Of a stretch of DNA of 64,000 nucleotides, positions 1 to 9,200 are shown piece by piece. Every line of letters starts with the position of its first letter. The stretch's first letter is position 1. This DNA comes from Paraflavisolibacter caeni. Lineage in GTDB: Bacteria > Bacteroidota > Bacteroidia > Chitinophagales > Chitinophagaceae. The position numbers and the translations under genes are program-made. The notes under the pieces are model-generated. The model saw only the letters and a program-made list of their open reading frames with translations, made no database searches and was not told the origin of the DNA. The stretch spans positions 21,090 through 85,089 of the forward strand of contig NZ_JAOTIF010000027.1 in assembly GCF_025628885.1 (NCBI RefSeq). The letters run 5' to 3'.

Positions 1-1189
1 TGACCAGGAGCAAAAGGCCAAACAAGACACTCGACATACCCTTAGCGCGTGGCGCCGGAGGCGCCGGCCTATATTGAGGAGCCTGCGTTTGTTGCATCGC
101 CAGCTTGTCTCTTAACACCTGGATATCCCGATCTTTCTGCGTTACACTTACCCTTAAGGCTACCAATTCAGCTTCCTTGTTCCGTGCGGCTTCCTGGTGT
201 TGTTGCAATTGCTTTTGCAGTTTTTGATTTTCCTGCTGCAGCAGTAACATGCTTTCACCTGGATTATTTCTATGTGCAGAAGATTGCATGCTGTTCACCA
301 CAATATGGTCGTACAATGCCATGCCATTGGGAAAGCGGTCTACAGGCTTTTTCTCCAGGCATTTATTAATGGTATCCAACAGCCAATGGGGCACAGTCAT
401 CTCCCGCTCCTTTTTTTCTTCACTCCAGCCGGCGGGCAATGCTGCGCGACGCAATGAAAGCAGGTCGGGTGGAGACTTTTCCATATGCGCCAGCATGATC
501 AGGTTACGGGCAGTTTCGCCCCTATCTTTCAATGGAAAAGGAACCGTACCGGCCAGCAATTCAAAAAGGATAATCCCAAAGCTGTAAACATCCGTCTCAA
601 AAAGCATCTGTCCTTCGTATTGCTCAGGAGCCATAAATTCAACGGCACCTGCATGACGCAGGCTGGTACGTCTTTGCTCGTCCGACATGATGGCAAGGCC
701 AAAGTCGAGCAAGACATAGTTACCGGTGTGTATATTGAACTTTACATTGTTGCTTTTAATGTCGCCATGTTTGATATCCAGCTTGTGGCAGTGCGCCAAG
801 GCATGCGACAACTGTTCGGCTACTTTGATGGTCTCTTTGATCGTGAAGACGGAACCATGAGGCGGTTGCAGCAGCTCTTCCAGGTCTGGCCCCTCTATAT
901 ATTCCATCTCTATAAATGGCAAACTGCCGGTCTCGGTAATTCCGGAGCTCAGGATCTTTACCACGTTAGGGTTTGGCTGCTGATTGACTTTCTTTAGTTT
1001 CTCAACTTCGTTCTGAAAGTCCCTGAAGTTTTTATCCTGCGGATCCTCATTATGAATAGGTGTAGGCAGCAGTTTTACCGCTGTAATAATTTCTCCTCTC
1101 CTGCGTCCCTTATAAACCGAACCCTGGCCGCCGGTTTTTAAGGCGCCCATGTTTTCCAAACCTTCCGTTATGGTAAATACTTTAGCCAT
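1..1189 (-). CDS. Ser/Thr protein kinase (Hanks type), C-terminus beyond window
   Basis: This is a eukaryotic-like Ser/Thr kinase. About 396 residues are visible; the gene starts at the ATG at 1187-1189 and runs off the window. Visible motifs are a glycine loop (residues 17-28), the ATP lysine K39, a catalytic loop with H-G-D at 141-143, DFG at 162-164 and APE at 187-189. After the kinase domain (to about residue 300) come a Gln-rich predicted coiled coil (about 310-355), a Pro/Ala stretch and the start of a hydrophobic segment, so it is probably membrane-anchored with an unseen outer domain. The HRD arginine is Gly, making it a non-RD kinase. It is the last visible gene of a cluster with two FHA proteins, a PP2C phosphatase and an SEDS-PBP fusion, which suggests a role in controlling wall synthesis. 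The kinase assignment is firm; substrates are inferred. Confidence 0.93.
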   Translation of the reverse strand, partial: MAKVFTITEGLENMGALKTGGQGSVYKGRRRGEIITAVKLLPTPIHNEDPQDKNFRDFQNEVEKLKKVNQQPNPNVVKILSSGITETGSLPFIEMEYIEGPDLEELLQPPHGSVFTIKETIKVAEQLSHALAHCHKLDIKHGDIKSNNVKFNIHTGNYVLLDFGLAIMSDEQRRTSLRHAGAVEFMAPEQYEGQMLFETDVYSFGIILFELLAGTVPFPLKDRGETARNLIMLAHMEKSPPDLLSLRRAALPAGWSEEKKEREMTVPHWLLDTINKCLEKKPVDRFPNGMALYDHIVVNSMQSSAHRNNPGESMLLLQQENQKLQKQLQQHQEAARNKEAELVALRVSVTQKDRDIQVLRDKLAMQQTQAPQYRPAPPAPRAKGMSSVLFGLLLLV

Positions 1190-1214
1190 CGGGTAAATTT
1201 AGAACAAAGCCGGG

Positions 1215-1263
1215 GAATGACGAATAAGGTCAGGTTGAACGGTCCTATACTTATTCGTTATTC
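1215..1263. repeat. Imperfect inverted repeat built from GAATGAC-type heptamers
   Basis: GAATGACGAATAAG at 1215-1228 faces its near-perfect reverse complement at 1250-1263 (13 of 14 pair, plus one G-T) across a 21-base loop. The repeat lies between the FHA gene and the kinase. Its right arm supplies the last four codons and the stop of the FHA gene. It may act as an intercistronic RNA hairpin. The same motif recurs in several spacers of the window. Confidence 0.75.
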
Positions 1264-2051
1264 GATTCGTTTACCAGCTGTCTAAATTCCAACAACGCTG
1301 AATCGCCCAGGATTATTTGATCGCCTTCCTGTAACGGGTAACCAATTTGAGTAGTTTGCAATTTTTCCAGGTCTCCATTTGCAGAGCGGACCTTTATTTT
1401 ATTCCGGGGAGGAATGCCGCCCTCATCGGCAAACAGCATGAAAGTACCTTGTTCCGCATTCCATTCAATATGGGCATGCTGGCGGCTGACGTATTTATTG
1501 CTCTGATGCGTGCTATCAGCAGGGAATGCAATGGTATTGATGCGGAAGAAACCATCAGCCGTCTGCACCTTCTTTTCCCGGCCAATGCAGATCTTGCCAC
1601 TGTCGGAAGTGAGCGTATAACTTTCTTTTTCGGCTTCACCATTGAGAATATGAATAGCTGCAGTAACGGTTCTCTTTGGGGCAGCCTGCTTCCGGGTAAC
1701 CACAAAAAGGGCTGCATCAATGGAGGTTGCCTTGATCGCATCTGAAGGAAGACTTTCTACGAAAAGAATTTCCAGGTTCCAGTTACCAGGCAACTGAAGG
1801 GCAAAGTCGTCTGCTATTTTTTGAACTTCTTCTTTAAACCGGCCTTCCTCCTCAACAAAGATTGCTGACTGGTACAGGTGTTTTTCCTCTTCTTTGGGAG
1901 CAAAATATAGTTGGAGGCCGCGCATATTTCCTCCTTCACCTCCTTCGGCCTTCTGTAATTGCTCTTTAATAAAGCGAAGTGCGGCATCGCGGATTCCCTT
2001 CACATCCTGCGGGCGACCCTGGCCTTTATTCTGTTTAAAGAAATTGAACAT
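1251..2051 (-). CDS. FHA-domain protein, probable kinase partner
   Basis: A 266-residue soluble protein starting at the ATG at 2049-2051. The C-terminal half (about 145-262) is a forkhead-associated phosphothreonine-binding domain: Gly-Arg at 157-158 and the S-R-x-H signature at 189-192 are both present. The N-terminal 140 residues form a separate region I cannot assign. The architecture (unassigned N-terminal domain plus C-terminal FHA) recalls the actinobacterial Fha adaptors. It lies 61 bp upstream of the Ser/Thr kinase, so it could recognise phosphorylated kinase or its substrates. The last residues are encoded by an intergenic-type repeat, which suggests the 3' end has drifted. FHA assignment firm; partner inferred. 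Confidence 0.9.
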   Translation of the reverse strand: MFNFFKQNKGQGRPQDVKGIRDAALRFIKEQLQKAEGGEGGNMRGLQLYFAPKEEEKHLYQSAIFVEEEGRFKEEVQKIADDFALQLPGNWNLEILFVESLPSDAIKATSIDAALFVVTRKQAAPKRTVTAAIHILNGEAEKESYTLTSDSGKICIGREKKVQTADGFFRINTIAFPADSTHQSNKYVSRQHAHIEWNAEQGTFMLFADEGGIPPRNKIKVRSANGDLEKLQTTQIGYPLQEGDQIILGDSALLEFRQLVNESNNE

Positions 2052-2108
2052 AGTAGCGTATAGTTAGATGTGAAATTAGCTATTGGCTCCCAAAGTTCGT
2101 CATTCCCA

Positions 2109-5100
2109 TCACGCTATTTCAAAAACGTTCTCTGCAGGCAGGAATATTTCAAATACAGCGCCATCGCCGGGATTACTAACAGCCTGAATATGACCGCCAT
2201 GATTTTGAACAATCTTTTTGCAAATGGCTAATCCAAGGCCGGTACCAGGATACTCACTCTTTGTGTGCAGACGCTGAAACAGTTCGAATATTTTGTCTGC
2301 ATACTGTTGCTCAAACCCAATACCGTTGTCCTGCAAAGAAATACAATGGTAGGTCCATCCTGGCAGGAGGCCCAGAGCCTCGGCCTGCTCAGTTGAAACT
2401 TCTTTAGTAGTAATTGTTACAACAGGCGTTTGACCGGGTTCGCAATATTTAACCGCATTGCCTATAATATTTTCAAACAACTGTTGTAACTGGAAAGAAA
2501 CGCCCTGTACTTTGGGTAGCTCACAGCCATCTATTCTTGCCCCTTTTTCATTCAAAGCTGTCCTAAGTGATGACTTAGCCTGCTCCAAAACTTCATTCAG
2601 ATCAACCTGTTCCATTTCTTCCTTTACCATACTTACCCTTGAAAAAGCAAGCAAGTCATTGATCAGGGTGCGCATCCGTGCTGCGGCCATTTGCATTCTC
2701 TTTAAACTACTTTTGCCCTGGTCAGTGAGACCCGTTTCTGTTTCTTCCAGGAAGTTGCCAAAGGTTTGGATCTTTCGCAGGGGTTCTTGCAGGTCGTGAC
2801 TGGCAATGTAGTTGAATGAAGCCAATTCTTCATTGCTCTGCTGTAGCGCCAAGTTCTTTTCTCTCAATTCCTTTTCAGCCATCTTGATGTCTGTAACATC
2901 GACTGTGACGCCTATAAATTGTTCCGGCACTCCATTTTCGTTGCGCTTAAAAATGGCCTCACGTGTAAACATATACCGGTACTGCCCTTCTTTGTTGCGT
3001 ACGCGGTATTCAAGCTCCATGATATAATCATCAGCTGCTGTATCGTATTGTTTAAACTTTTCAAATAAACCTATTAAATCATCAGGGTGAATGATCCGGC
3101 TAACGAAGTCGTGGCCCATTTCTTCCAGCTCAGTTTCATTATAACCATAAAGTTCCTGGGCATGTTTGTTGAAAAAAACATTCACCCCTTTAGCTTTATC
3201 ATAAACGTAAATTCCATTAGGCGCCAGGTCGGTAATGTGACGGTTAAAAGCATAGGCTTCCCGTAGAGCCTGGTTCCTGTAATGAAGTTCATCATTGGCT
3301 CTCTTCAATTTTTCAGCAGCTTTGATCCTTTCTGTGATATCATGCGCCATTATGAGCAATCCCATAATGCTTCCATCTGCATTGCGTAAGGGAATGTAGC
3401 TGAAGTCTGCAGTCTTCCGGCCGTTTAGACAAGGCTGTTCCTTTCTGTACGTAGGATTTCCCTTTAAGCCCTGATTTATAAACTCCATTCTTTTATCATT
3501 CCTGAGGCCGGGAAATACATCCACAATGTTTTTGCCCAGCACTTCTTCCTTGCTCAGGCCAAATTGCTGTTCATTCGCCTTATTCCAAACCGTATAATGC
3601 ATCCCGGTATCAATTACCTCGATCATATCGGCACTGTTCTCAATCAGGGATTCTACTAACTGGTTTCTTTCCTGCAGCTGTTGTTTCAACAATTCTTCTT
3701 CAGTAACGTCTAAAACACTACAAAAAAGAACAGTTTCTCCCTTTTCGTTCTTAACAGGGACTGCAGAAGTTTTCACGTACCGTATTTCACCATCTTTCCG
3801 TTTGACCCTGAAATGCAGAGGAGGAAAACCACTCATATTCAGATACTGCTTTATGATTTGCATCACTTCAGCAACGTCATCGGGATGGATAAATTCTTCC
3901 AATAAACCCAGAGAAGGGCTAACGCTACCAGGTTCATACCCAAAAACGCGATACAAGTTTTTAGACCATGTCATTGCTCCTGATGCAAGGTTCCAGCTTG
4001 CAGAACCAATTTTACCAGCTTCTTCAGCCTGTTCAAATTTGAGGTTGCTTTCTTTCAGTAGTCTTTCCGCCTCTTTTATTGCAGTAATGTCATGTATGTT
4101 TGTGAGCACTCCTGTTATATTACCGATCTCATCTTTTAAAGGGATAATGCTGATTTCACCGGTTTTCTGGTTTTTGAAATAACGAAACTCCTGCTGTATG
4201 GTTTCCTTTCCTTCTAAAGCAGCTTTCAAATAAATTGTTTTGACGTCATTCTCCAGGTAAGGAAAAACATCGGTGAGCCTTTTGCCCAGGATATCCCGCT
4301 TGGGTACACCAAAAATATCTTCATAAGCCTTGTTCCAAACAGTCACGCGCAGCTCCTTATCGAATGCAGCGATCATGTCGACATTATTTTCCACCACTAA
4401 TTCATTAAACCTGGCATGCTGCTCAGACTCCTGCTTCAGCAAATATGTCTCTGTGATATCCTGAGTAGTTCCGATGATGATATCTTCACCCTTATCGTTT
4501 TTGCCAAAGTGGCTGATACAACGAAAATACCTGCGTTGTCCATCTTTACGGGTAATCCAAAAACTGGAAGTGCTCACCTCGCCAGTTTTCATATCCTGCT
4601 CCAGTTTACTAATCATTTCCTGACGGCCGTCTTCGTCGATCATGTGCAAAAAGTCGTACATTCCAGGCTCAAAGCTATTGGGCTCATATCCAAATAACCG
4701 GAACAGGTTGCGAGAGTGCTCTCTTTTGCCATGCACACTATTCCATTTCCAGGAACCTGAGCGAGTTATCTGTTCAGCATTTTCTAAAAGGAAATTGGCC
4801 ATTCTAGCTTTTTCCTCTGCCACCTGGCTTTGGTTCAAATAGTTTGTTGAAAGCTTCAACTGACGCAAGAGGTTGTAAAAAGCATAGATGATCAACAATA
4901 AAGCAAGAAGGTAGACTATTGCAGCATACAAAGGAGTGGTGATAATATACCTGTGGCTTTCTTCACTGCGCTGCTGTAACAACTGTCCCAGCTGGCTGTC
5001 CATTAATTGTATCTGGGCATCTACTGCTCCCATTGCAGCTTTTCCATTAAAAGCATTTGTACTGGAAGTTTGGTCAATCAGCACTTTGTCTTTATGTTCA

Positions 5101-5498
5101 TCCAAAACCTGCTGCAAAAGATCCAGTCTATTATTCACAAGCAGCCGCAATTTTTTCATGGGAGCCTTCATTGCGGGATTATGACTCAACAGGATATCCA
5201 GGTTGTTGAGGTGTGTATGCAATTCATTGCTGCTTTTTGTAAAAAGTGCATAGAAGGAAGAATCCTTTGTCAATAGAAATCCACGGTGTTCTGTTTCCGC
5301 ATTCGTTAGTCTCGAATTTGTTTCTGAAAGCTCCTGGCGAATGAAGTTGGTTTTATTTACCCACTCAGCGGCCCTGCCCATGTTCTCTATTCTTTTTACC
5401 AGTAAAAAAGAAAGCACGCAAAGAATGAGTACACTAAGCGGGCATAGTATTTTTAAAAACTTACTTTTATCGGAGTTCTTAAAGGAAATGTTTTTCAT
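2109..5498 (-). CDS. Multi-PAS sensor histidine kinase with CHASE3-like sensor
   Basis: A 1129-residue hybrid-free histidine kinase. I chose the ATG at 5496-5498 over an upstream in-frame TTG at 5513. Order of parts: TM helix (about 15-36), a CHASE3-like periplasmic helical domain (about 37-183), TM helix (about 186-210), five PAS domains (about 239-350, 363-475, 486-600, 612-724, 749-870), HisKA with phospho-acceptor H901, and a HATPase domain with N box, DNGIGF and GTGLGL motifs. PAS1-PAS2 and PAS3-PAS4 are a tandem duplication: the TVWNK motif falls at residues 386 and 636, exactly 250 apart. It follows a response-regulator gene by 65 bp and probably phosphorylates it. Its position inside the FHA/PP2C/SEDS-PBP/kinase cluster suggests, but does not prove, an envelope-related signal. 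Confidence 0.93.
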   Translation of the reverse strand: MKNISFKNSDKSKFLKILCPLSVLILCVLSFLLVKRIENMGRAAEWVNKTNFIRQELSETNSRLTNAETEHRGFLLTKDSSFYALFTKSSNELHTHLNNLDILLSHNPAMKAPMKKLRLLVNNRLDLLQQVLDEHKDKVLIDQTSSTNAFNGKAAMGAVDAQIQLMDSQLGQLLQQRSEESHRYIITTPLYAAIVYLLALLLIIYAFYNLLRQLKLSTNYLNQSQVAEEKARMANFLLENAEQITRSGSWKWNSVHGKREHSRNLFRLFGYEPNSFEPGMYDFLHMIDEDGRQEMISKLEQDMKTGEVSTSSFWITRKDGQRRYFRCISHFGKNDKGEDIIIGTTQDITETYLLKQESEQHARFNELVVENNVDMIAAFDKELRVTVWNKAYEDIFGVPKRDILGKRLTDVFPYLENDVKTIYLKAALEGKETIQQEFRYFKNQKTGEISIIPLKDEIGNITGVLTNIHDITAIKEAERLLKESNLKFEQAEEAGKIGSASWNLASGAMTWSKNLYRVFGYEPGSVSPSLGLLEEFIHPDDVAEVMQIIKQYLNMSGFPPLHFRVKRKDGEIRYVKTSAVPVKNEKGETVLFCSVLDVTEEELLKQQLQERNQLVESLIENSADMIEVIDTGMHYTVWNKANEQQFGLSKEEVLGKNIVDVFPGLRNDKRMEFINQGLKGNPTYRKEQPCLNGRKTADFSYIPLRNADGSIMGLLIMAHDITERIKAAEKLKRANDELHYRNQALREAYAFNRHITDLAPNGIYVYDKAKGVNVFFNKHAQELYGYNETELEEMGHDFVSRIIHPDDLIGLFEKFKQYDTAADDYIMELEYRVRNKEGQYRYMFTREAIFKRNENGVPEQFIGVTVDVTDIKMAEKELREKNLALQQSNEELASFNYIASHDLQEPLRKIQTFGNFLEETETGLTDQGKSSLKRMQMAAARMRTLINDLLAFSRVSMVKEEMEQVDLNEVLEQAKSSLRTALNEKGARIDGCELPKVQGVSFQLQQLFENIIGNAVKYCEPGQTPVVTITTKEVSTEQAEALGLLPGWTYHCISLQDNGIGFEQQYADKIFELFQRLHTKSEYPGTGLGLAICKKIVQNHGGHIQAVSNPGDGAVFEIFLPAENVFEIA

Positions 5499-5563
5499 GA
5501 TTAGGTTACACAATTGATCTGTTCACAGTGCACAAGGGTGATGAAATAATGAAACGATCCAAT

Positions 5564-5989
5564 TCAGAATGCAATGGGATTCCATGGCGACAAATCCATT
5601 GATAGAACTTTCTGAATAATGGCCACCAGCTTTGGAAGACTGTCTGGCTTATGAAAGAAAAGGCATGCCTTGTGTTTATATGCCGCTTTAATATCTTCCT
5701 GTCTTATGGATGTAGTTAAAACAACAACTGGTAATTCTTTCAGCGAATCATGGCGGTGAATTTCCTCAAGGCACCCGATGCCACCTTTCTTAGGCATATT
5801 TAAATCCAGAAAAACAACGTCAGGCAAATTGGCTTCATTTTTCAATAATGACTGCATCAAATCATCTCCATTTTCGTAAGTGATCAGTACAGCATCACTA
5901 TCTACCTGTTTCAACGCCTGTTCAAACAAGTATAGGTCGTCTACATCGTCGTCAGCCAAAACAATTTTGCAGTTAGTTAGTCTTTTCAT
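5564..5989 (-). CDS. Single-domain response regulator (Rcp1-like)
   Basis: A 141-residue receiver-only protein. The acidic pocket is in the N-terminal ADDD stretch (residues 12-15), the phospho-acceptor is D62 in a FLDLNMP context, and a Thr pair and late Lys of the receiver fold are visible. It has no DNA-binding domain, so it probably acts by protein contact or in a phosphorelay, as Rcp1-type partners of PAS/phytochrome kinases do. It is transcribed just before the multi-PAS kinase (65-bp gap). The start is the ATG at 5987-5989. Partnership with the kinase is inferred from adjacency. Confidence 0.92.
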   Translation of the reverse strand: MKRLTNCKIVLADDDVDDLYLFEQALKQVDSDAVLITYENGDDLMQSLLKNEANLPDVVFLDLNMPKKGGIGCLEEIHRHDSLKELPVVVLTTSIRQEDIKAAYKHKACLFFHKPDSLPKLVAIIQKVLSMDLSPWNPIAF

Positions 5990-6298
5990 GAAAAACTTTC
6001 AGTTTTTTGATTAAATGTTGCTTCTCAGAAAACTATTTGCCTATTCCAAAGATATCAGAACAGTTTCTCTAAAGCTATTAACTGACCCTTAAATAAAACA
6101 AAAATAAACTGGTGTTTTTCAATGAAAGACCTGATTGTTTTCCATAGGACCCGGATCATTATTAGGACGGATTAGAGCATCAAAGGGCCTAGTGTCAGTG
6201 ATATATAGTAAAATTGAACAATTATTAATGAAATACCCTATAGAAACGGTGAGCTTTGTCTTTTTCTGGATGAACAAGGCAGTTTTGCCGATGCTTCA
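5990..6298. other. 309-bp spacer between response regulator and SEDS-PBP gene
   Basis: This AT-rich spacer lies between the start of the response regulator and the stop of the SEDS-PBP gene. I see no convincing ORF, no perfect terminator and no exact promoter match. Its length compared with the 32-65 bp gaps nearby suggests that the response regulator/kinase pair has its own promoter here. Confidence 0.5.
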
Positions 6299-9200
6299 TC
6301 AAGGGCTGGTGGTTTCAAATCCCTTAATATACCCCATTGCCAGTAACCTTGGTATCACATGTTCGCCTGCCAGTTTAACGGCCTCGCTGGATCCTTTACA
6401 ATCTTCAATGCGAATACAAACAACGATATGTCCCGGCCCCTTTGCTTTTGGAGCAAAGAAGGTATACCAGCCGTCATTGATGCGACGCTTCCTGATGATG
6501 CGCTCCGGTGTTCCTGTTTTGCCAGCAATCAGGATACCCAGTTTGGCCACTTTTCCGGCACTTTGCTTTTTCATAAAACCGGTAAGGATTTGTGCATAAG
6601 CAGGATCTTTAGCCAACATCACAGTGTCTTTTTTGGTGATTACCGAATCTGCTATCTTCAATACAAAGCGGTTTTGAATCATAAAGCCATGATTAGCCAC
6701 CCCGGATACCAGCCTGGCCATAGATGCAGGTGTAGCCACCAGTTCGCCTTGTCCCCAGGCCATACCAGATACTCCACGTCCACGGGTGGCGCGGATGTCA
6801 TTCCTGTCATATGCTTTTAAGCTTCTAAACTCCGTATTGCGCCATAGTTCCCGCCACTTGTTTTGCTGGTATAAAACATCCGGATCGCTCTCATAAAAAT
6901 ACCCGCCTACGCCACGCAGGAACATACCGGTTTGAAGGTACAGGGTAGCCATTTGTTCCTGCAGTTCCATTTCATTTGCCAGTCTTATAAAGTAAGGGTT
7001 GTTGGACTTCACAATTGCCCTTTCCATGGATATGGTACCTGTTTCATCGGGTTCATCGCTCCTTACCCTGATGAGGTCCTGCTGCCGTATGATAAAGGTC
7101 TTCTGCGCAGCAGATACACCCAGCTTGTTAAAAGCGGCCAAAGCTGTTGCAATTTTTGCAGTGGAGCCTGGCTGTGTGGCATGAGTAAAACCAAGGTCCC
7201 GGGTAGTGAGCCAGTAGCCCAACTTTGTTTGTTCCGCAGGTGGCAGCGTCAGTTGATCCCAGTTATCCACAGGAGGAAGGGGATAGCAGGCAGAAGCCAG
7301 CACTTCGCCAGTAGAATCTTCCATAACCACTACAGAAACGCGGTTATCCTTTAAAGTCGGATCGGCGCCTAGAGAACGTTGCAAAGCAGTTTGCAAACTT
7401 GCATCAATAGTTAATTGAACATCCCTGTTCCGCTTTTTAAAAGCGTCCACTTCCTTACTGTTGATGCCAGCCAGCAGCAAAGGGGCAATCGCACTAAAAT
7501 CACGCTTGCTCACCGTCATCTCACGAGCTGTTTCCGGTAAAAAGCGGCTTTCCCTGAAGCGACTAGCCATTACCGCATAGTTTACCACTGGAGCAGGGAA
7601 GCCCCTTAACTCTGCAGCGTGTTCATATTCAGCAAAATAGCCGTTAATGCCGCCGGTAAAAACACCTGTATTGACATCGCCGGTCCAGAAGAACATTTGT
7701 TCAGCAAAAGGATAATAACGGTCCTGCCTTCTGTGCACCAACGCATCCAGGTAAAGAGGATCGATACCATTAGCCAGCAGGGAATCGCGCTGTTGCCTCA
7801 CCATTTCAGGTTTGCTGGTAGCCAAAATTTTTCCTTTCCGGTCGTACAAATTCCCCGCCTGCAGTCTGTTCATTAAAATCGCAATCCGGGGATTATAACT
7901 AAACATACGGGCACCACTGCGTTCGGCCACCAAAGCGGGCTGCACCACCCATCGCTCATTGCGAAATAGATAACGGGATACATTAACGGTCAGTAATAAG
8001 ACACCTACAAAGGCAGCCACAAGAGCCGGAACCAGGTTCTTATCCTGCTGGCGAGTAATGTAATTCATTTGAACCGCTGTTCCTGTAACATTGGAAGCAG
8101 ACAGCAGGAGACCTGCCGCCAACAGATTGATCACCAGTGAAGAGCCGCCATAGCTGATAAAAGGCAGGGAAATACCAGATAGAGGCAGGGCCCCGGTAGA
8201 TCCGCCGGCAATCAACAGGAACTGAACAAACGTGCTCACACCAATACCTGCACAGAGATAAAACAGGAAGGGTGTTCCCGTCTGCCGGCCAATAATGATA
8301 GCCCGGTGCAGATAGATAACAAAGAGTATAAAAATGCAGACAATACCAGCCCAGCCCAACTCCTCTCCAATAGAAGGGAGAATCATGTCGGTATGTGCTT
8401 CGGGAATGGTCTTAGCAAAACCTTCACCTATTCCCTGACCCTTAATGCCACCACTAGCCATGGCCCATATACCATTGGCTACCTGATCGCCGCCAAACAC
8501 TTCGTTGTTCCATGCGTCCAGCCAGATGGCCTTCCGGTCTACCAGCCTTTGCATAGGGCCAGGGAAAATGTCATCAAGGAAAGAAACCTGGTCGAGTAAC
8601 AAAAAGGCGGCAATCACTATTAACGCCATCAAAGCTGATTCGCTAAAATCTTTCTTCTTAGTGACGTAGCCAGCAAGGACAAGCGCGAGCGCTGTAATTC
8701 CTGTTGCGATCCAAACATTTTGAATGATCCAGGCCGCCAAGGTGTACAACACAACAGCTCCTGCCATAAAGGAGAAATCACCGCGTGAAAAAGAGAAGAG
8801 GATAATAAAGGTGAAGCAGGCAACGATGGCAGGGCCCAGGTCACCTAAGATCAAAAACATCAGGATCGTAGTCACAATAGCTACCAAGGCAAAGGAAAAG
8901 AATGACCACCGCTTTTGCCAGGTCGCATACTCCGAAATAAACTTTTCGTTCATGGCAAAGAAGCCGGCCAGGAAAAGAAGGATCAAGAACTTCACAAGCT
9001 CGCTTGGCTGAAAGCCAAAAAGGTTCACCTTCACGCCACTACCTTCAGGACCGGTTCCAAACAGAATCGTTAGTGCCAGAAGCAAAAGGGCCAGTGCGGC
9101 CCATGGCCAGCCATTGGCTGCCGTTGGATTATTTTTAAAAATAAAGAGCCTGTACAAACCGGAATCTACAGTAAAGCGCCGCAGATTAAAGAAAAGCAGA

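Noticed and set aside
5499..5513. Upstream TTG starts for several genes (for example the PAS kinase, MFS, M1 peptidase, SulP, barrel proteins)
   Set aside because: In each case an ATG a few codons downstream fits a signal peptide or domain start better, so I used the ATG.
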